Source of the DNA: Bacillus sp. JCM 19034 | GTDB taxonomy: Bacteria; Bacillota; Bacilli; Bacillales; Bacillaceae_D | Direction of reading: 5' to 3' | NCBI RefSeq assembly: GCF_001310635.1 | Contig: NZ_BAXR01000005.1 | Span: 1 to 64,000 of the forward strand | Length of the DNA stretch: 64,000 bases | Part shown: in pieces, positions 1 through 10,026 of the stretch | Layout: every line of letters begins with the position of its first letter | Numbering within the stretch: the first letter of the stretch is position 1 | Program-made: the position numbers and the translations under genes | The notes under the pieces: generated by a model | What the model saw: only the letters and a program-made list of their open reading frames with translations | Told to the model about the DNA's origin: nothing | Database searches by the model: none

Positions 1-141
1 GCATTTTCACACAATTTTTCTTCCCAATCCTGCACCTATCCGTCCGTAGATGCATTTTCACGCAATTTTTCTTCCCAATCCTGCACCTATCCGTCCGTAG
101 ATGCATTTTCACGCAATTTCTCTTCCCAATCCTGCACCTAT
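1..141. repeat. 51-bp tandem repeat array A (cut by window edge)
   Basis: Three consecutive 51-bp units, the first beginning at the window edge. Each unit has the core CCTGCACCTAT followed by CCGTCCGTAGATGCA. The units differ at only a few bases. The same period and core recur near 28.6 kb and 45.8 kb in the same orientation. No spacers separate the units. I see no gene here. Confidence 0.9.
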
Positions 142-576
142 AAACCTAATATTCCCACCCTCACTCACTAATTCCTCATGATCTCCAATCCAACTCCGAC
201 AGTTACAGATTCATTCATCCGTCCATTTCCCAGACATTCCGGCTGCAAAGAATTAACAACAGCATTTATTATACTAATAAAATAACTCATTTTTCCTCCC
301 GAAAAGTTTATTTATTTTTTCTTCTCAAATAAATCGCTTTTGAAAAATCACTCTCAACCCCTTATATATCAACACTTTCCAGCATTCCGGAGAAAAGGCG
401 ATATTTTCAAATTGTAAGGAAATCTAACTATTCCGTAGCATTTACAGCGATTCTTGTTCTTACTTCCCTTCAATCTATCTAAGAGTGGCTCAGCACGATT
501 AATCCGCTATTTGTTAAGTTGCGCCAGTTTTATAAACACGCTTATCATATTAATAGATCGTTTAACAAATTGAATT
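142..576. other. Spacer upstream of ectA
   Basis: AT-rich intergenic stretch between repeat array A and the ectoine operon. It contains one possible short minus-strand reading frame (168-290). A weak promoter-like pair lies close to ectA (TTGCGC near 519, then TATCAT about 18 bases later near 543). I see no well-conserved promoter, terminator or RNA. Confidence 0.5.
168..290 (-). CDS. Possible small protein, 40 aa
   Basis: A short minus-strand frame starts at an ATG preceded closely by GGGAGG and runs 40 codons to TAG. The start reads MSYFISIINAVVNS and looks mildly hydrophobic; the rest has no recognisable motif. The ribosome binding site is the only positive evidence. It could equally be a chance frame in the spacer upstream of ectA. 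Confidence 0.25.
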   Translation of the reverse strand: MSYFISIINAVVNSLQPECLGNGRMNESVTVGVGLEIMRN

Positions 577-594
577 TTGAAGGAGGAAACTAAC

Positions 595-1110
595 ATTAAA
601 AACCAAGGAACTCCTGTAGCAAGTAAAACAGATCAGGTTATTTATTCAAAACCAACTGTTGAAGACGGAGCTGGTATGTGGAAAGTAGTAAAGGAATCAA
701 CACTTGATCAAAACTCTGCTTATAAGTACATTATGATGTGCGAATTTTTTGCAGAAACATGTGTTGTAGCCAAAGTAGCTGACGAGGTTGTTGGATTTTT
801 GACAGCATTTATCCCTCCGGAGCGGCAAGATGTCGTGTTTGTTTGGCAGATAGGTGTTCATTCTTCTCAACGCGGCAAAGGACTCGCGTCAAAAATGCTT
901 GAAGAACTGATTAATCGCCCCGGATGCAATGATGTAAAGTTTGTTGAAGCAACGATTACACCTTCAAATGAAGCATCTCAAGCATTATTCCGACGATTAA
1001 GTACAAGGTTTGATACTAACTGTGAAGTACAGGAATGTTTTTCGGAGGACCTCTTCCCTGAAGAAGGTCATGAAAAAGAATTAACATTTCGTATTGGACC
1101 TATTCGCTAA
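595..1110 (+). CDS. ectA: L-2,4-diaminobutyrate N-gamma-acetyltransferase EctA
   Basis: Acetylates L-2,4-diaminobutyrate with acetyl-CoA, the second step of ectoine synthesis in the cytoplasm. The protein has a GNAT fold. The family signature KPTVEDGAGMWKLVKEST-like is present as KPTVEDGAGMWKVVKEST, and the acetyl-CoA loop is QRGKGLASKML. It is followed by ectB and ectC on the same strand. The start is unusual. A strong AAGGAGG at 580-586 lies 8 bases before an in-frame ATT at 595, and no ATG, GTG or TTG is well placed. A TTG at 577 lies upstream of, and abuts, the binding site. Either an AUU start is used or the base was ATG and is mutated or misread. Confidence 0.93.
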   Translation: MKNQGTPVASKTDQVIYSKPTVEDGAGMWKVVKESTLDQNSAYKYIMMCEFFAETCVVAKVADEVVGFLTAFIPPERQDVVFVWQIGVHSSQRGKGLASKMLEELINRPGCNDVKFVEATITPSNEASQALFRRLSTRFDTNCEVQECFSEDLFPEEGHEKELTFRIGPIR

Positions 1111-1161
1111 GCAAATAAACTTTTGTCAGAAAAAGTGAAAAAAACTAGGAGGACTTTATCA

Positions 1162-2445
1162 ATGAATGTAAATAATATGAATATTTTCGAAAAATTAGAA
1201 TCGGAAGTTCGTAGTTATTGTCGTAGTTTCCCAACAATCTTTACCAAGGCAAAAGGCTATAAAATGTGGGACGAACAAGGTAAAGAATACATTGACTTCT
1301 TCTCAGGAGCTGGTGCCCTTAACTATGGTCACAATGATCCAAAAATGAAGGCAAAGCTCGTTGATTATATATTAAATGACGGTATTACTCACTCGTTAGA
1401 TATGGCTACAGCACCAAAGGCGGAATTTCTGAAAAAATTTAACGACGTCATTTTAAAGCCGAGAAACCTTGAATATAAGATTATGTTCCCTGGTCCAACT
1501 GGAACGAATACGGTCGAAAGTGCTTTGAAATTAGCACGTAAAGTAACTGGACGTACGGATATTATTAGCTTTACGAACGGATTCCACGGTATGACGATCG
1601 GATCACTGTCTGTAACTGGTAATGCCTTTAAAAGAAAAGGAGCTGGAATTCCGTTACAAAATACGGTTACGATGCCATATGATAATTTTGTTAGTGAAGA
1701 TCTCGATACATTGGAGTATCTTGAGCGCTTTTTAGAAGACGGTGGTAGCGGTGTTGAAATTCCGGCAGCGATGATTCTTGAGACGGTTCAAGGTGAAGGT
1801 GGAATTAATGCTGCACGTTTTGAATGGTTGCAACGTGTTGAACAAATTTGCAAGCGTTGGGGTATTCTCCTAATTGTTGATGATGTTCAAGCTGGAGTTG
1901 GACGTACAGGTACTTTCTTTAGCTTTGAAAAAGCGGGAATTAAACCTGACATCGTTTGTTTATCAAAATCAATTGGGGGCATGGGCTTACCGCTTGCTCT
2001 TACATTAATTCGTCCTGATTTAGACATTTGGGCACCTGGTGAACACAATGGTACATTCCGAGGAAATAACCATGCCTTTATTACAGCAACTGCAGCTCTA
2101 TCTTATTGGGAAGACGATCAATTTGAAAAAGGCATTCAAGAGCGTTCGAAACGAATTTTCTCTTTCCTAGAGCGTATTGTCGCTAATTATCCTGAGCTTG
2201 AAGGTAAGGCAAAAGGACGCGGCTTTATGGTCGGAATCTCATCACCGGTAGATGGTCTTTCTTCAAAGGTAGCTGAAGAGGCGTTTGAACGTGGATTAAT
2301 CATGGAAACATCAGGTCCTAAGGATGAAGTATTTAAGTTATTCCCACCTTTAACGATTGATGACGAAGGCTTAAATAAAGGCTTTGAAATTATTGAAGAT
2401 AGTGTGAAAGCAGTACTTGGAGCAAGGGAGCTTGTTACCTCATAA
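1162..2445 (+). CDS. ectB: Diaminobutyrate-2-oxoglutarate aminotransferase EctB
   Basis: PLP-dependent class III aminotransferase that converts L-aspartate-4-semialdehyde and glutamate to L-2,4-diaminobutyrate, the first committed step of ectoine synthesis. The PLP lysine lies in [12 protein letters not shown] at about residue 268. The cofactor-binding region [16 protein letters not shown] and the [12 protein letters not shown] block are also present. The ATG at 1162 follows AGGAGGA with 9-base spacing. A longer frame from TTG 1123 is unlikely because it would place the binding site inside the gene. Length, 427 codons, is normal for the family. Confidence 0.96.
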   Translation: MNVNNMNIFEKLESEVRSYCRSFPTIFTKAKGYKMWDEQGKEYIDFFSGAGALNYGHNDPKMKAKLVDYILNDGITHSLDMATAPKAEFLKKFNDVILKPRNLEYKIMFPGPTGTNTVESALKLARKVTGRTDIISFTNGFHGMTIGSLSVTGNAFKRKGAGIPLQNTVTMPYDNFVSEDLDTLEYLERFLEDGGSGVEIPAAMILETVQGEGGINAARFEWLQRVEQICKRWGILLIVDDVQAGVGRTGTFFSFEKAGIKPDIVCLSKSIGGMGLPLALTLIRPDLDIWAPGEHNGTFRGNNHAFITATAALSYWEDDQFEKGIQERSKRIFSFLERIVANYPELEGKAKGRGFMVGISSPVDGLSSKVAEEAFERGLIMETSGPKDEVFKLFPPLTIDDEGLNKGFEIIEDSVKAVLGARELVTS

Positions 2446-2492
2446 ACATTTCTCTAATCATATAAAAACATCAAACTTGGAGGCTATATAAC

Positions 2493-2879
2493 ATGAAAGT
2501 AGTAAAATTAGAAGATATTATTGGAACAGATCAAGAAGTAGACGGAGGAAACTGGGTTAGCCGCAGACTAGTCCTGAAAAAAGACGGGATGGGCTACTCC
2601 GTACATGATACGATTATCCGTGCAGGTACGGAGACTCATATTTGGTATCAAAACCACCTTGAATCCGTTTATTGTATTGAAGGAGAAGGGGAAGTAGAAA
2701 CATTAGCTGATAACAAAGTGTGGCCGATTAAGAAAAATGAAATATATGTATTAGATAAACATGACGAACATCTTCTTCGTGCAAAAACTGATATGCGCAT
2801 GGTTTGTGTCTTCAATCCTCCGATTACCGGTAGGGAGGTACACGACGAGAATGGGGTTTATCCTGTAGATGAAGACTAA
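2493..2879 (+). CDS. ectC: L-ectoine synthase EctC
   Basis: Cupin-type lyase that cyclises N-gamma-acetyl-diaminobutyrate to ectoine, a compatible solute accumulated under osmotic stress. It has 128 residues, as usual. The metal-ligand residues known for the family, Glu57, Tyr85 and His93, are all in place. It is the third gene of ectABC, with a TTGGAGG binding site before the ATG. No ectoine hydroxylase (ectD) follows, so the window supports ectoine but not hydroxyectoine. Confidence 0.97.
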   Translation: MKVVKLEDIIGTDQEVDGGNWVSRRLVLKKDGMGYSVHDTIIRAGTETHIWYQNHLESVYCIEGEGEVETLADNKVWPIKKNEIYVLDKHDEHLLRAKTDMRMVCVFNPPITGREVHDENGVYPVDED

Positions 2880-2919
2880 TTAAGATATTTGTAATGCGTC
2901 GTGCTCAGCTATTAAAATT

Positions 2920-2954
2920 CGTTTGGATGAAAGAACCCCACTTTCATCCAAGCG
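2920..2954. terminator. Hairpin between ectC and the convergent gene
   Basis: A stem of about 13 bp (GTTTGGATGAAAG with CTTTCATCCAAGC, one G-U pair) and a 7-base loop lie in the gap between ectC and the convergent minus-strand gene. On the minus strand it is followed by GAATTTTAAT, so it may terminate both directions. Confidence 0.6.
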
Positions 2955-2987
2955 TACTACAAATGATTCTGACGCAAATTATTATTA

Positions 2988-3284
2988 TTAATGTAAATAC
3001 ATTGACTGAAATGAGATGTCTTCTAATTCTACCCCGATTCGCTCTAGAAACTCATACAATTCATTAAAGGAATCACATGGGTATACATTTTCGCAAACGC
3101 TGCTCGCTTGATCAACTTGTTCAAGAAACGCTTCATTCATTCCGTCGTCTGTTTGCATGTTTAATACGAGCTCCAATGTTTCCATATCCTTTTCTAACGT
3201 CACATAGCCTTCGCTTTTATTATAATAAATATTAAAAGGAATGTGCGTATACGGATGTATAAACGATGCTTTGTACACAACCAT
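2988..3284 (-). CDS. Hypothetical protein, 98 aa
   Basis: Not recognised. A soluble acidic protein with no signal peptide or membrane segment; it starts MVVYKASFIHPY. It begins 10 bases after the stop of the EAL-domain gene, and the end of that gene (AAGGGAG) supplies its ribosome binding site, so the two are probably cotranscribed. A link to cyclic-di-GMP signalling would only be inference from position. Confidence 0.7.
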   Translation of the reverse strand: MVVYKASFIHPYTHIPFNIYYNKSEGYVTLEKDMETLELVLNMQTDDGMNEAFLEQVDQASSVCENVYPCDSFNELYEFLERIGVELEDISFQSMYLH

Positions 3285-3294
3285 AAATCTATAA

Positions 3295-5206
3295 TCAACT
3301 CCCTTTCATTACATACGTGTTCATTTTTCCTAATCGCTTAATATTCGTTTTTATTTGCTCTCTTTTTTTGTTAAGCTCCTCAGCTGGTAGTGGCTTACTA
3401 ATAATAAATCCTTGTACAATTTCACAATCGTTTTCGTATAGCTTATGTAACTGCTCCTCTGTTTCAACCCCTTCAACAACAGCCTGTAGCTTTAAAAGCT
3501 TTGTCATTCTTATAACAGAAGATAAAAGGGCGTTTGCTTTTTCATCTGTTGTAATTTTCTTTTACAAAAGAACCGTCAACCTTGACGATGTCAATCGGTA
3601 AATCTCGTAATTGGTTTAATGAGCTATAGCCTGTACCAAAATCATCAATACTAAGACTGACACCTAATTTTTTCAAACGCATTAAAATTTGATGCACGCT
3701 TCCTTTTTCCATCGCCATCGTTTCTGTAATCTCTAATTCTAATTGGTGTGGTTGTAATTGATATTCTCTTAAATAATGTTTGATCTTATCAATTAAATTA
3801 TGTTGAAACAGCTGACTAACTGATAGATTCACTGAAACTGTAGGTATGCCAATTCCTTCATCGATCCATTTTCTCATTTGCAGGCAAGCTTGCTCAATAA
3901 CCCATTCACCGATTGCTAAAATGATCCCCGTCCTTTCGGCAATTGGAATAAACTCTCCAGGTGATATCATTCGGCCACTTGGGTGCTTCCACCTTACTAA
4001 TGCTTCGACACCGACTAAGTCTCCAGTCTTAATATTGAGTTTTGGTTGATAATATAACAGAAGTTGATTTAGGTCAATTGATTTACGTAAATCTGCCTCA
4101 ATTCGTATTGCTTCATTTGGGCGTGTTTTCATAGAGTTATGAAAAAAAGCAAATGGCTGATGGTGCTCTCTTGCAAATTCTAATGCATGCATAGCATTTT
4201 TTTGCAAATCCTTCTCTGTTTCTCCAGCACCTTGAAAGTGAGTAATACCAACAGTTGCCGTTAAGAAAAACTCATACTGATCGTATTTCACTGTTTCTTC
4301 AATTGTTTTAATCGCAAAGCGTATCATCTTAATCGTCTGTTCATTCGGTCTTATTTTGCGGTCAATAATCGCAAAGCGACTATCGCTAATTTTTGCAATA
4401 TATAAATTCGGACTTAACAACGGTTTAAAACGGTTTGCTAAAATACGTACAACTTCCTCTGAAATTTGTTGATCGATATGTTTTCGAATAAAGTTTAAAC
4501 GATTAACTTTTAAAATATAAAAGCCAAACGGTTCGCCATGTTTCAATCGTTCTGAAAGAGTGTATTTTAAGCCTTCATAATTGGCAAACCCTGATATCGG
4601 ATCATTCAAATGAAGGTATCGTATTTTCTCAGAAGCTTGCTCCTCTTTCGTTATATCAGTTACAATGCCGCCAATACGAATCAAAGATCCACTTTCTGAA
4701 TAAATCGGATAAATTTGATCTTGAACCCAGCACTGCTCACCATTCTTTTTGAGTATCCGATATTTGATGATAATATTTTGTTCTTTATCAAACATTTCTT
4801 TCCAATGACATAAAGTATAATCCTTTCGATCTTCTGGATGTATGCGTTCATACCAAAGGCTCGACGCCCGGACTAATTCATCGTTTGAATATCCAAGCAG
4901 TTCTCTAACATAAGATGAGACCCGAAGCAATTCATTTGTTCTAGCATCTCTTAACCATAAAACGGAATTAGCAGATTCATACATGCTCTCTAGTTGGTTT
5001 AGAGCCTTATTCTTCTCTTTAAGTTCAATTAATAACCAAATAATAAGAACGATAACGACAATATACAGGACTCCCTGTAAGATCAGTAGCAAGGGTTCTG
5101 TTGCAGCATAAGGTAAAAGGAAATGTACAACAATTAAACTCATTACAATTACTAATAATTGATTAATCGTTAAAAATGATTTATTGAACACATTATCTTC
5201 CCCCAT
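3295..5206 (-). pseudogene. Membrane PAS/degenerate GGDEF/EAL phosphodiesterase, frameshifted
   Basis: Probable cyclic-di-GMP phosphodiesterase or receptor. It has two N-terminal membrane helices (about residues 10-60), a PAS domain (SANSVLWLRDARTNELLRVS), a GGDEF domain whose signature is replaced by SDSRF and so should not make cyclic-di-GMP, and an EAL domain. EAL residues look intact: VEALVRWKHP, VNLSVSQL, ELEITETMAM, DDFGTGYSS, IVKVDGSF. The frame breaks near 3556 at GTAAAAGAAAATTAC, where one extra A gives a stop. The remainder (TKLLKLQAVVEGVETEEQL to ISKPLP) continues in the next frame. The ATG at 5206 has AAAGG at suitable spacing. Sequencing error and real inactivation are both possible. 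Confidence 0.85.
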
Positions 5207-5352
5207 GACGACAACCTTTAATAAAACGCTTACATTATTATTCAACAAAAATAGGCAAATTCCTTTTATCTTTGTTTCGGCATTTTTAGAAGTTTATTTA
5301 GAAAGCCTAGTGTAATGATCTTACAACCTAGCTTGTCACTTTAACGATAGTA

Positions 5353-6627
5353 CTACAAGTCATGTAGTGAAATAACATCACCGTTTCCTGAATTGACAGC
5401 CATTTGACAATCTAATTTTCCGCATAAGACATATCGCTTTTGACCTACATCGTAAACGTAATAAGGCTTTAGCTCAATGAATTCTTTTACTTTTTCAAAG
5501 GCTTCTTCTTTTGTTAGCTTTATTGGGTCAGATGCTTGAAATTGGTCAAATTCCTCGAGCATTAGCTTATTATCGATATAATTAACTGGTTGTAGCGTAT
5601 TAGCATCAATGAAAATGAGCAGTTTCCGTTTGAACACACGAAGTTCCTGTTCATTAGCTCTTAACGTTGCGATTATATACCCCTTGTCGCGATGCAATGT
5701 TTCGACTTTCCACTTCCCCGTATCACTAGAAAAATCCTGCCGTAACACATTTTTAACTGTAGTTAAACATTGCTTTTGTTCTAGCTCTGTGATTGGGAGG
5801 GACAGAGGGCTTGGCTCGTTCGAAAATGCTTGCTCTACCGTTATATCTTCAGTCATACTAATCTCTGTTCTTTCAACACGTTTATTATATATAGGCTCCT
5901 CCCAATCGATCGTTTCATCAATATTCACCTGTGTCCCTACTTCCACATGTAAATCAAATGGAATCGTTGAACTTCGATCATTCATTACATAAATCTCTTC
6001 TATTGCATAAACGGAAATGAGTTTTTTCTCTTTAAAGGAAGGGAATTCTACTAGCTTCAATTGGTCCTTTGCTAACGGTTCGACTGATTCAAGAGAAAGT
6101 GTATAATTCGCATCTTCCACGATTTCATTAGAAGGAAATAGGCCAAATTTTGAAAACGAAATAAGCTTTCCTTCCTGATTATATGTAACCTTAATATATC
6201 CAGCTGGAGCTACAGCTATTTCTTTATAACATGCTTGAAAGCAAAGCTCTCCTTCCTCCTCTTTACTTAATTTAAAATGCTTTTGGTAAGTAAGGCCCGT
6301 CTCGTTTTCAATCCATTTGATGATGTCGTTTTTATCTTTATTCTTAAAAGCAACCCCATTTTTTGCATATGTTTGCCCCATAACAAAACTAACACTATTA
6401 TACTTCCGACTTGTTACATCAAATTCGATCACGGCTGTTCCATCAGGGTTCAAATCATCTTCCTCTTCTACCGTTACATGATTAGGGAACCATTCCATAC
6501 AAAACGTGTAGTTCGTTTCATTGAGAACATTCAGATCCCGAGCAAGACTGTGCCGTTGTAAATAATAATTCTCTAATCCAAACTTGTCCTTTGTAGCTTT
6601 AACTAACTCTTCTATTCTTCGATCCAT
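5353..6627 (-). CDS. Hypothetical protein with YcdB/PepSY-like features, 424 aa
   Basis: Soluble protein without signal peptide. The C-terminal part (PIKLTKEEAFEKVKEFI, then YYVYD) resembles a PepSY-type repeat, and a similar segment occurs in the middle (ITVEQAF). It resembles Bacillus YcdB/YcdC-type proteins of unknown function; I make this link from pattern only. The ATG follows a clear GGAGG at 6-base spacing. It stands alone between the EAL gene and an FMN-binding gene. Confidence 0.75.
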   Translation of the reverse strand: MDRRIEELVKATKDKFGLENYYLQRHSLARDLNVLNETNYTFCMEWFPNHVTVEEEDDLNPDGTAVIEFDVTSRKYNSVSFVMGQTYAKNGVAFKNKDKNDIIKWIENETGLTYQKHFKLSKEEEGELCFQACYKEIAVAPAGYIKVTYNQEGKLISFSKFGLFPSNEIVEDANYTLSLESVEPLAKDQLKLVEFPSFKEKKLISVYAIEEIYVMNDRSSTIPFDLHVEVGTQVNIDETIDWEEPIYNKRVERTEISMTEDITVEQAFSNEPSPLSLPITELEQKQCLTTVKNVLRQDFSSDTGKWKVETLHRDKGYIIATLRANEQELRVFKRKLLIFIDANTLQPVNYIDNKLMLEEFDQFQASDPIKLTKEEAFEKVKEFIELKPYYVYDVGQKRYVLCGKLDCQMAVNSGNGDVISLHDL

Positions 6628-6686
6628 TATGAACCTCCATTATTAAAAGATTTAGTTGAAATTGTAACTTACAAGCAAAATCCACT

Positions 6687-7324
6687 TTAATAAAGCCTTT
6701 TTGTATAACTCTCTTCAAGTCTCTTTTCAATCATCTCAACACTCGTATTAGGAAGCTTTGCATGGTCAAAAATGATTTTAGAAGCGGCTGGTAATTGTTC
6801 TTTATTAGGCCAAGAGTTTGGTTCCCAAAACTGAGAACGCTTGAAAGCTTTCGCACAATGAATAAAACATTCTTCCACCTCTACTCCTATAGCTAAAAGC
6901 GGCTTCTTCCCATTAACGGCAGTTTTATTAAGCAATTCCTGATCCATTACTAAAGTTGCCTTCCCGTTGACTCTTAATGTTTCACCTAACCCTGGGATAA
7001 TAAAGATAAGACCTACTCTTCGGCTTGATAAAATATTACGCATCGAATCTATTCTTTTATTACCGGGTCGCTCAGGTATAATTAACTGTTTATGACTTAG
7101 TACTTTTACGAACCTACTTGATCACCTCTAGGAGAAACGTCGCAAAAGCCATCCTTATCTGCAGTTGACATAACTAAAAAGGGTGACTTTGATATAAATT
7201 CTATACAATTATGATCGAGATATGTAATAGCTTTATTGTTTACTAGCTCACTAGGAAAACCAATTATTGATCGAAGTTCCTCTTCTGTTTCAATTGTATG
7301 TTGAAATTGAACGTCTTCTTTCAT
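6687..7324 (-). pseudogene. Pyridoxamine 5'-phosphate oxidase-family FMN-binding protein, frameshifted
   Basis: Flavin-binding split-barrel protein of the pyridoxamine-phosphate-oxidase superfamily, probably a flavin oxidoreductase rather than PdxH. Family features: SPFLVMSTADKDGFCDVSPRGD, then IPERPGNKRIDSMRNIL and the C-terminal FIHCAKAFKRSQFW. The frame breaks near 7105 where GGTTCG needs one more T to read GFVKVL. After restoring it, the two parts join into one protein of about 212 residues. The ATG at 7324 follows AGAGGTGG. Confidence 0.8.
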
Positions 7325-7339
7325 ATGCCACCTCTATTC

Positions 7340-7817
7340 TCACTGTAAATCTAGAATCTTATTAATGAATTCGGTTTTGCCTGAAGTATACGAAGATCGG
7401 TCTTTGGCTGTAAGTGCTAAATTCCGTTTTAAATCTTCATATTCAATGGCAGCTTGTCGGTTATTACGTAGGTAGTCTCTAAATGCTAAATGTCTTGCAA
7501 GTTCTTTACTATCTTTCTTGTGGAGTAAGAATATCCTTTCTACCAAATGCTTCTCTGCCTTCAAAGCTCCATTCCTCTTGGTGAAAGTATCCTATTTTCT
7601 CTAGCTCTAGAATTATATTAGGGAAAACATCATAGCTTTCTATTACAATGTCTATATCCAAAATTGGTTTCGCCGCAAGACCTTGAACAGAAGTGCTTCC
7701 AACGTGCTCAATATCAATAATTAAATTATGTAAAGACATAGTTAAAATTCGCTTGATTTGTTGAAATATTTCCGCCCATCGTTCGTCTGTAACAAGTTCT
7801 ATTCCGGAATGTTCCAA
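7340..7817 (-). pseudogene. GrpB family (UPF0157) protein, frameshifted
   Basis: GrpB-type nucleotidyltransferase-fold protein of unknown cellular role. The family motif HVGSTSVQGLAAKPILDIDI is intact, as is the C-terminal HLAFRDYLRNNRQAAIEYEDLK-type block (about residues 105-125). A one-base loss near 7530 splits the frame between RKDI and KKDSKELARH. The start appears to be TTG at 7817 behind GGGGGAG. Restored length would be about 159 residues, shorter than or equal to typical members. Confidence 0.82.
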
Positions 7818-7862
7818 TTGTGCTCCCCCTTATTCCACTAGTATGTTTGAATGAAATGAACG

Positions 7863-8827
7863 TTAAAATTTTGTGAGTACGATTTGATGATTTTCACTAT
7901 TTAAATCAACTGTCCCACCAATCGGGAAAGTAAAACTAGGCTGTGCATGCCCAAAATCGACATCATACAAAACTGGAATAGATTTCAACATAGGGTGCTT
8001 ATCGAGAATATATAGTAGATGTTCTTCAGTCATTTTAGATGCACGCTGAAAACGTCCAATCACAAGTCCCTCTAATTTACCTACCACTTGTAATAACGAT
8101 GTAAAGTCACGAGCAAATGTTTCAGGAATCGTCATTTGGTCATCCTCAATAAATAATACCTTTCCTCGGAGGCTTGGCATATATTCAGTTCCTTGCAACA
8201 AGTTAAGAGTACAGAGATTCCCTCCAAATAATTGTGCACGAGCTCGCCCTTTGCTATATACTTTCCAATTCGTCTTTTCAAACTTTCTATTATCTTGATC
8301 CAAAACCATGCATCATCGCTCCATTGTGCAGATGGGTGAATTTGATAGATTTCAGCTTGCATGAGGCATTTCTTAAAAAAGTCAGTCTGATACGGTTGTG
8401 CTTGTTCCATTTGGAAACTTGAAAAGTGTGGACCAGAATAAGTAATTAAACCTGTTTTTGCTGTAATAGCTATTGCTATTGCCGTGATATCACTATATCC
8501 ACAAAATATTTTAGGATTTTGTCTAATGCATTCATAATCAATATATGGAAGTAGCTCGTTACAATTAAAACCACCTATTACGGTTAAAATTCCTTTAACA
8601 TTCCGATCTTGAAAAGCTTCATGCAGATCCGCTATTCGTTCATCGATCGGAGCAGAATTATGTAAATCACTGTGAAATATATTCTTTCCAAACGTTACAA
8701 TAAAACCTAGGCCTTCAAATCGTTTTTTTGCTTGTTGAATTCCCTCCACTGATAGGATAGTAGCACTCCTACTTGGAGCGATCACTCGGATTTCGTCCCC
8801 TGCTTTAAGCTTTGCTGGTATTATCAT
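7863..8827 (-). pseudogene. LD-carboxypeptidase (peptidase S66, MccF-like), frameshifted
   Basis: Serine peptidase of family S66, either a muramoyl-tetrapeptide LD-carboxypeptidase or an MccF-like microcin/nucleotide-peptide hydrolase. The nucleophile Ser112 sits in CGYSDIT. The Glu (LFIEDDQ) and His (DVDFGHAQPS) of the triad are in the second part. The frame breaks near 8300, where TGGTTTTGG lacks one T between SDDAWF and LDQDNRKFE. Restored length is about 321 residues, normal for the family. The ATG follows GAGGAGAG. Confidence 0.85.
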
Positions 8828-8919
8828 AATAGGCTCTCCTCTTTACGATCATCATTTCAATGGCTATTTCGTATCGAACTTCTTCGTCATGACTTTCATT
8901 CAAATAACCATAAAAACGA

Positions 8920-9363
8920 TCAAATTAAGCTCAACTCATAATGAGAAAATTGTGTGTCCTGTTTATAACCACATTTTTCATATAATCTTTGAGCAGAGTG
9001 ATTATCTACCGATGTACTTAAACTAATCCTTTTCGCACCTGTTATAATTGCAGATTCTTTTGCTTTCTGTAAAAGCTTTTCTCCAATTCCTTGTTTTCTC
9101 GCTCCTTCATCTACATACAAATCATTTAATATCCAGGCCCGTTTCATAGAGACTGATGAAAATGTAGGATAAAGCTGCGTGAAGCCTACATACTTCTCTT
9201 TGTCTTTCACAACAAAAATAACAGACTCCTTATTTACTATACGATCTTTTATAAATGCTTTTGCTCCTTCCAGATCGGATGATTGTCCATAAAACATTCG
9301 ATACAGGTTAAATAAATGTGATACTCCATCTAAATCTGCAATTGTTGCTTGATTTATCTCCAT
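8920..9363 (-). CDS. GNAT family N-acetyltransferase
   Basis: Acetyl-CoA-dependent N-acetyltransferase of unknown substrate, 147 residues. The acetyl-CoA pyrophosphate loop is ARKQGIGEKLL at about residues 93-103. The strand and helix after it (ISLSTSVDNHSAQRLYEKCGY) are typical GNAT motif B. It starts MEINQATIADLDGVSHLF behind AAGGGGA. The next gene upstream is another GNAT. Confidence 0.9.
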   Translation of the reverse strand: MEINQATIADLDGVSHLFNLYRMFYGQSSDLEGAKAFIKDRIVNKESVIFVVKDKEKYVGFTQLYPTFSSVSMKRAWILNDLYVDEGARKQGIGEKLLQKAKESAIITGAKRISLSTSVDNHSAQRLYEKCGYKQDTQFSHYELSLI

Positions 9364-9556
9364 TCCCCTTCTACCACCTTAATTAAAATTTATTATACAA
9401 TCTCCATTCATCTTAACATGAGTTCATTATGTTATAGTAAGCTTGCATACTTAGAGAAATTCGGTCTTAAATCATCAACTATCATTCTGCATCTCCTCAG
9501 CTCTTTTTCATATTCAACCAATTTCTTACTTACATACAAGATGCTTACTTTTGTCG

Positions 9557-9985
9557 TTAAAGAGACATCTGAAAATGATGGCAAGTGATATCTAATCCGC
9601 CTTTAAGGTAAAATCTATGGGCATCGTGTCTATGTACACCAGAATCCAAATGAAATTGCTCGCAGTCATTTTCCTTCGCTTGATTGATTAGCCATTCCCA
9701 AAGAATTTTCGCATATCCTTTTCGCCGGCTTTTATCATCGGTAATCAAATCATCAACATAAAAATAGTTCCCCCAAGCTAGAGATTCCGTGATTCGATAC
9801 CCAGCTGCAGCCCTTACTTCATCATTTTCTATTACAGCTACTAAGTTATAATGATAGCTCTTTTGCAGTCGTCTCATTTTAGCTAAAAAACCATCTTTAG
9901 TTAAATGTGGACGCAGTTGTTTCATCGTGCTAAAAGCAGACATGATTTCTGAATCCGTTTTTAGTAGCTTTACGGTTGGTTGCAT
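9557..9985 (-). CDS. GNAT family N-acetyltransferase
   Basis: Second acetyltransferase, 142 residues, substrate unknown. The acetyl-CoA loop is SRRKGYAKILWEWL, followed by FHLDSGVHRHDAHRFYLKGG, which is the usual GNAT C-terminal motif. The GAGGAG site sits before the ATG at 9985. It is not a close duplicate of the neighbouring GNAT. Confidence 0.9.
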   Translation of the reverse strand: MQPTVKLLKTDSEIMSAFSTMKQLRPHLTKDGFLAKMRRLQKSYHYNLVAVIENDEVRAAAGYRITESLAWGNYFYVDDLITDDKSRRKGYAKILWEWLINQAKENDCEQFHLDSGVHRHDAHRFYLKGGLDITCHHFQMSL

Positions 9986-10026
9986 GATTTTTCTCTCCTC
10001 TTATTTCAGATATTTTTTACGGTATT

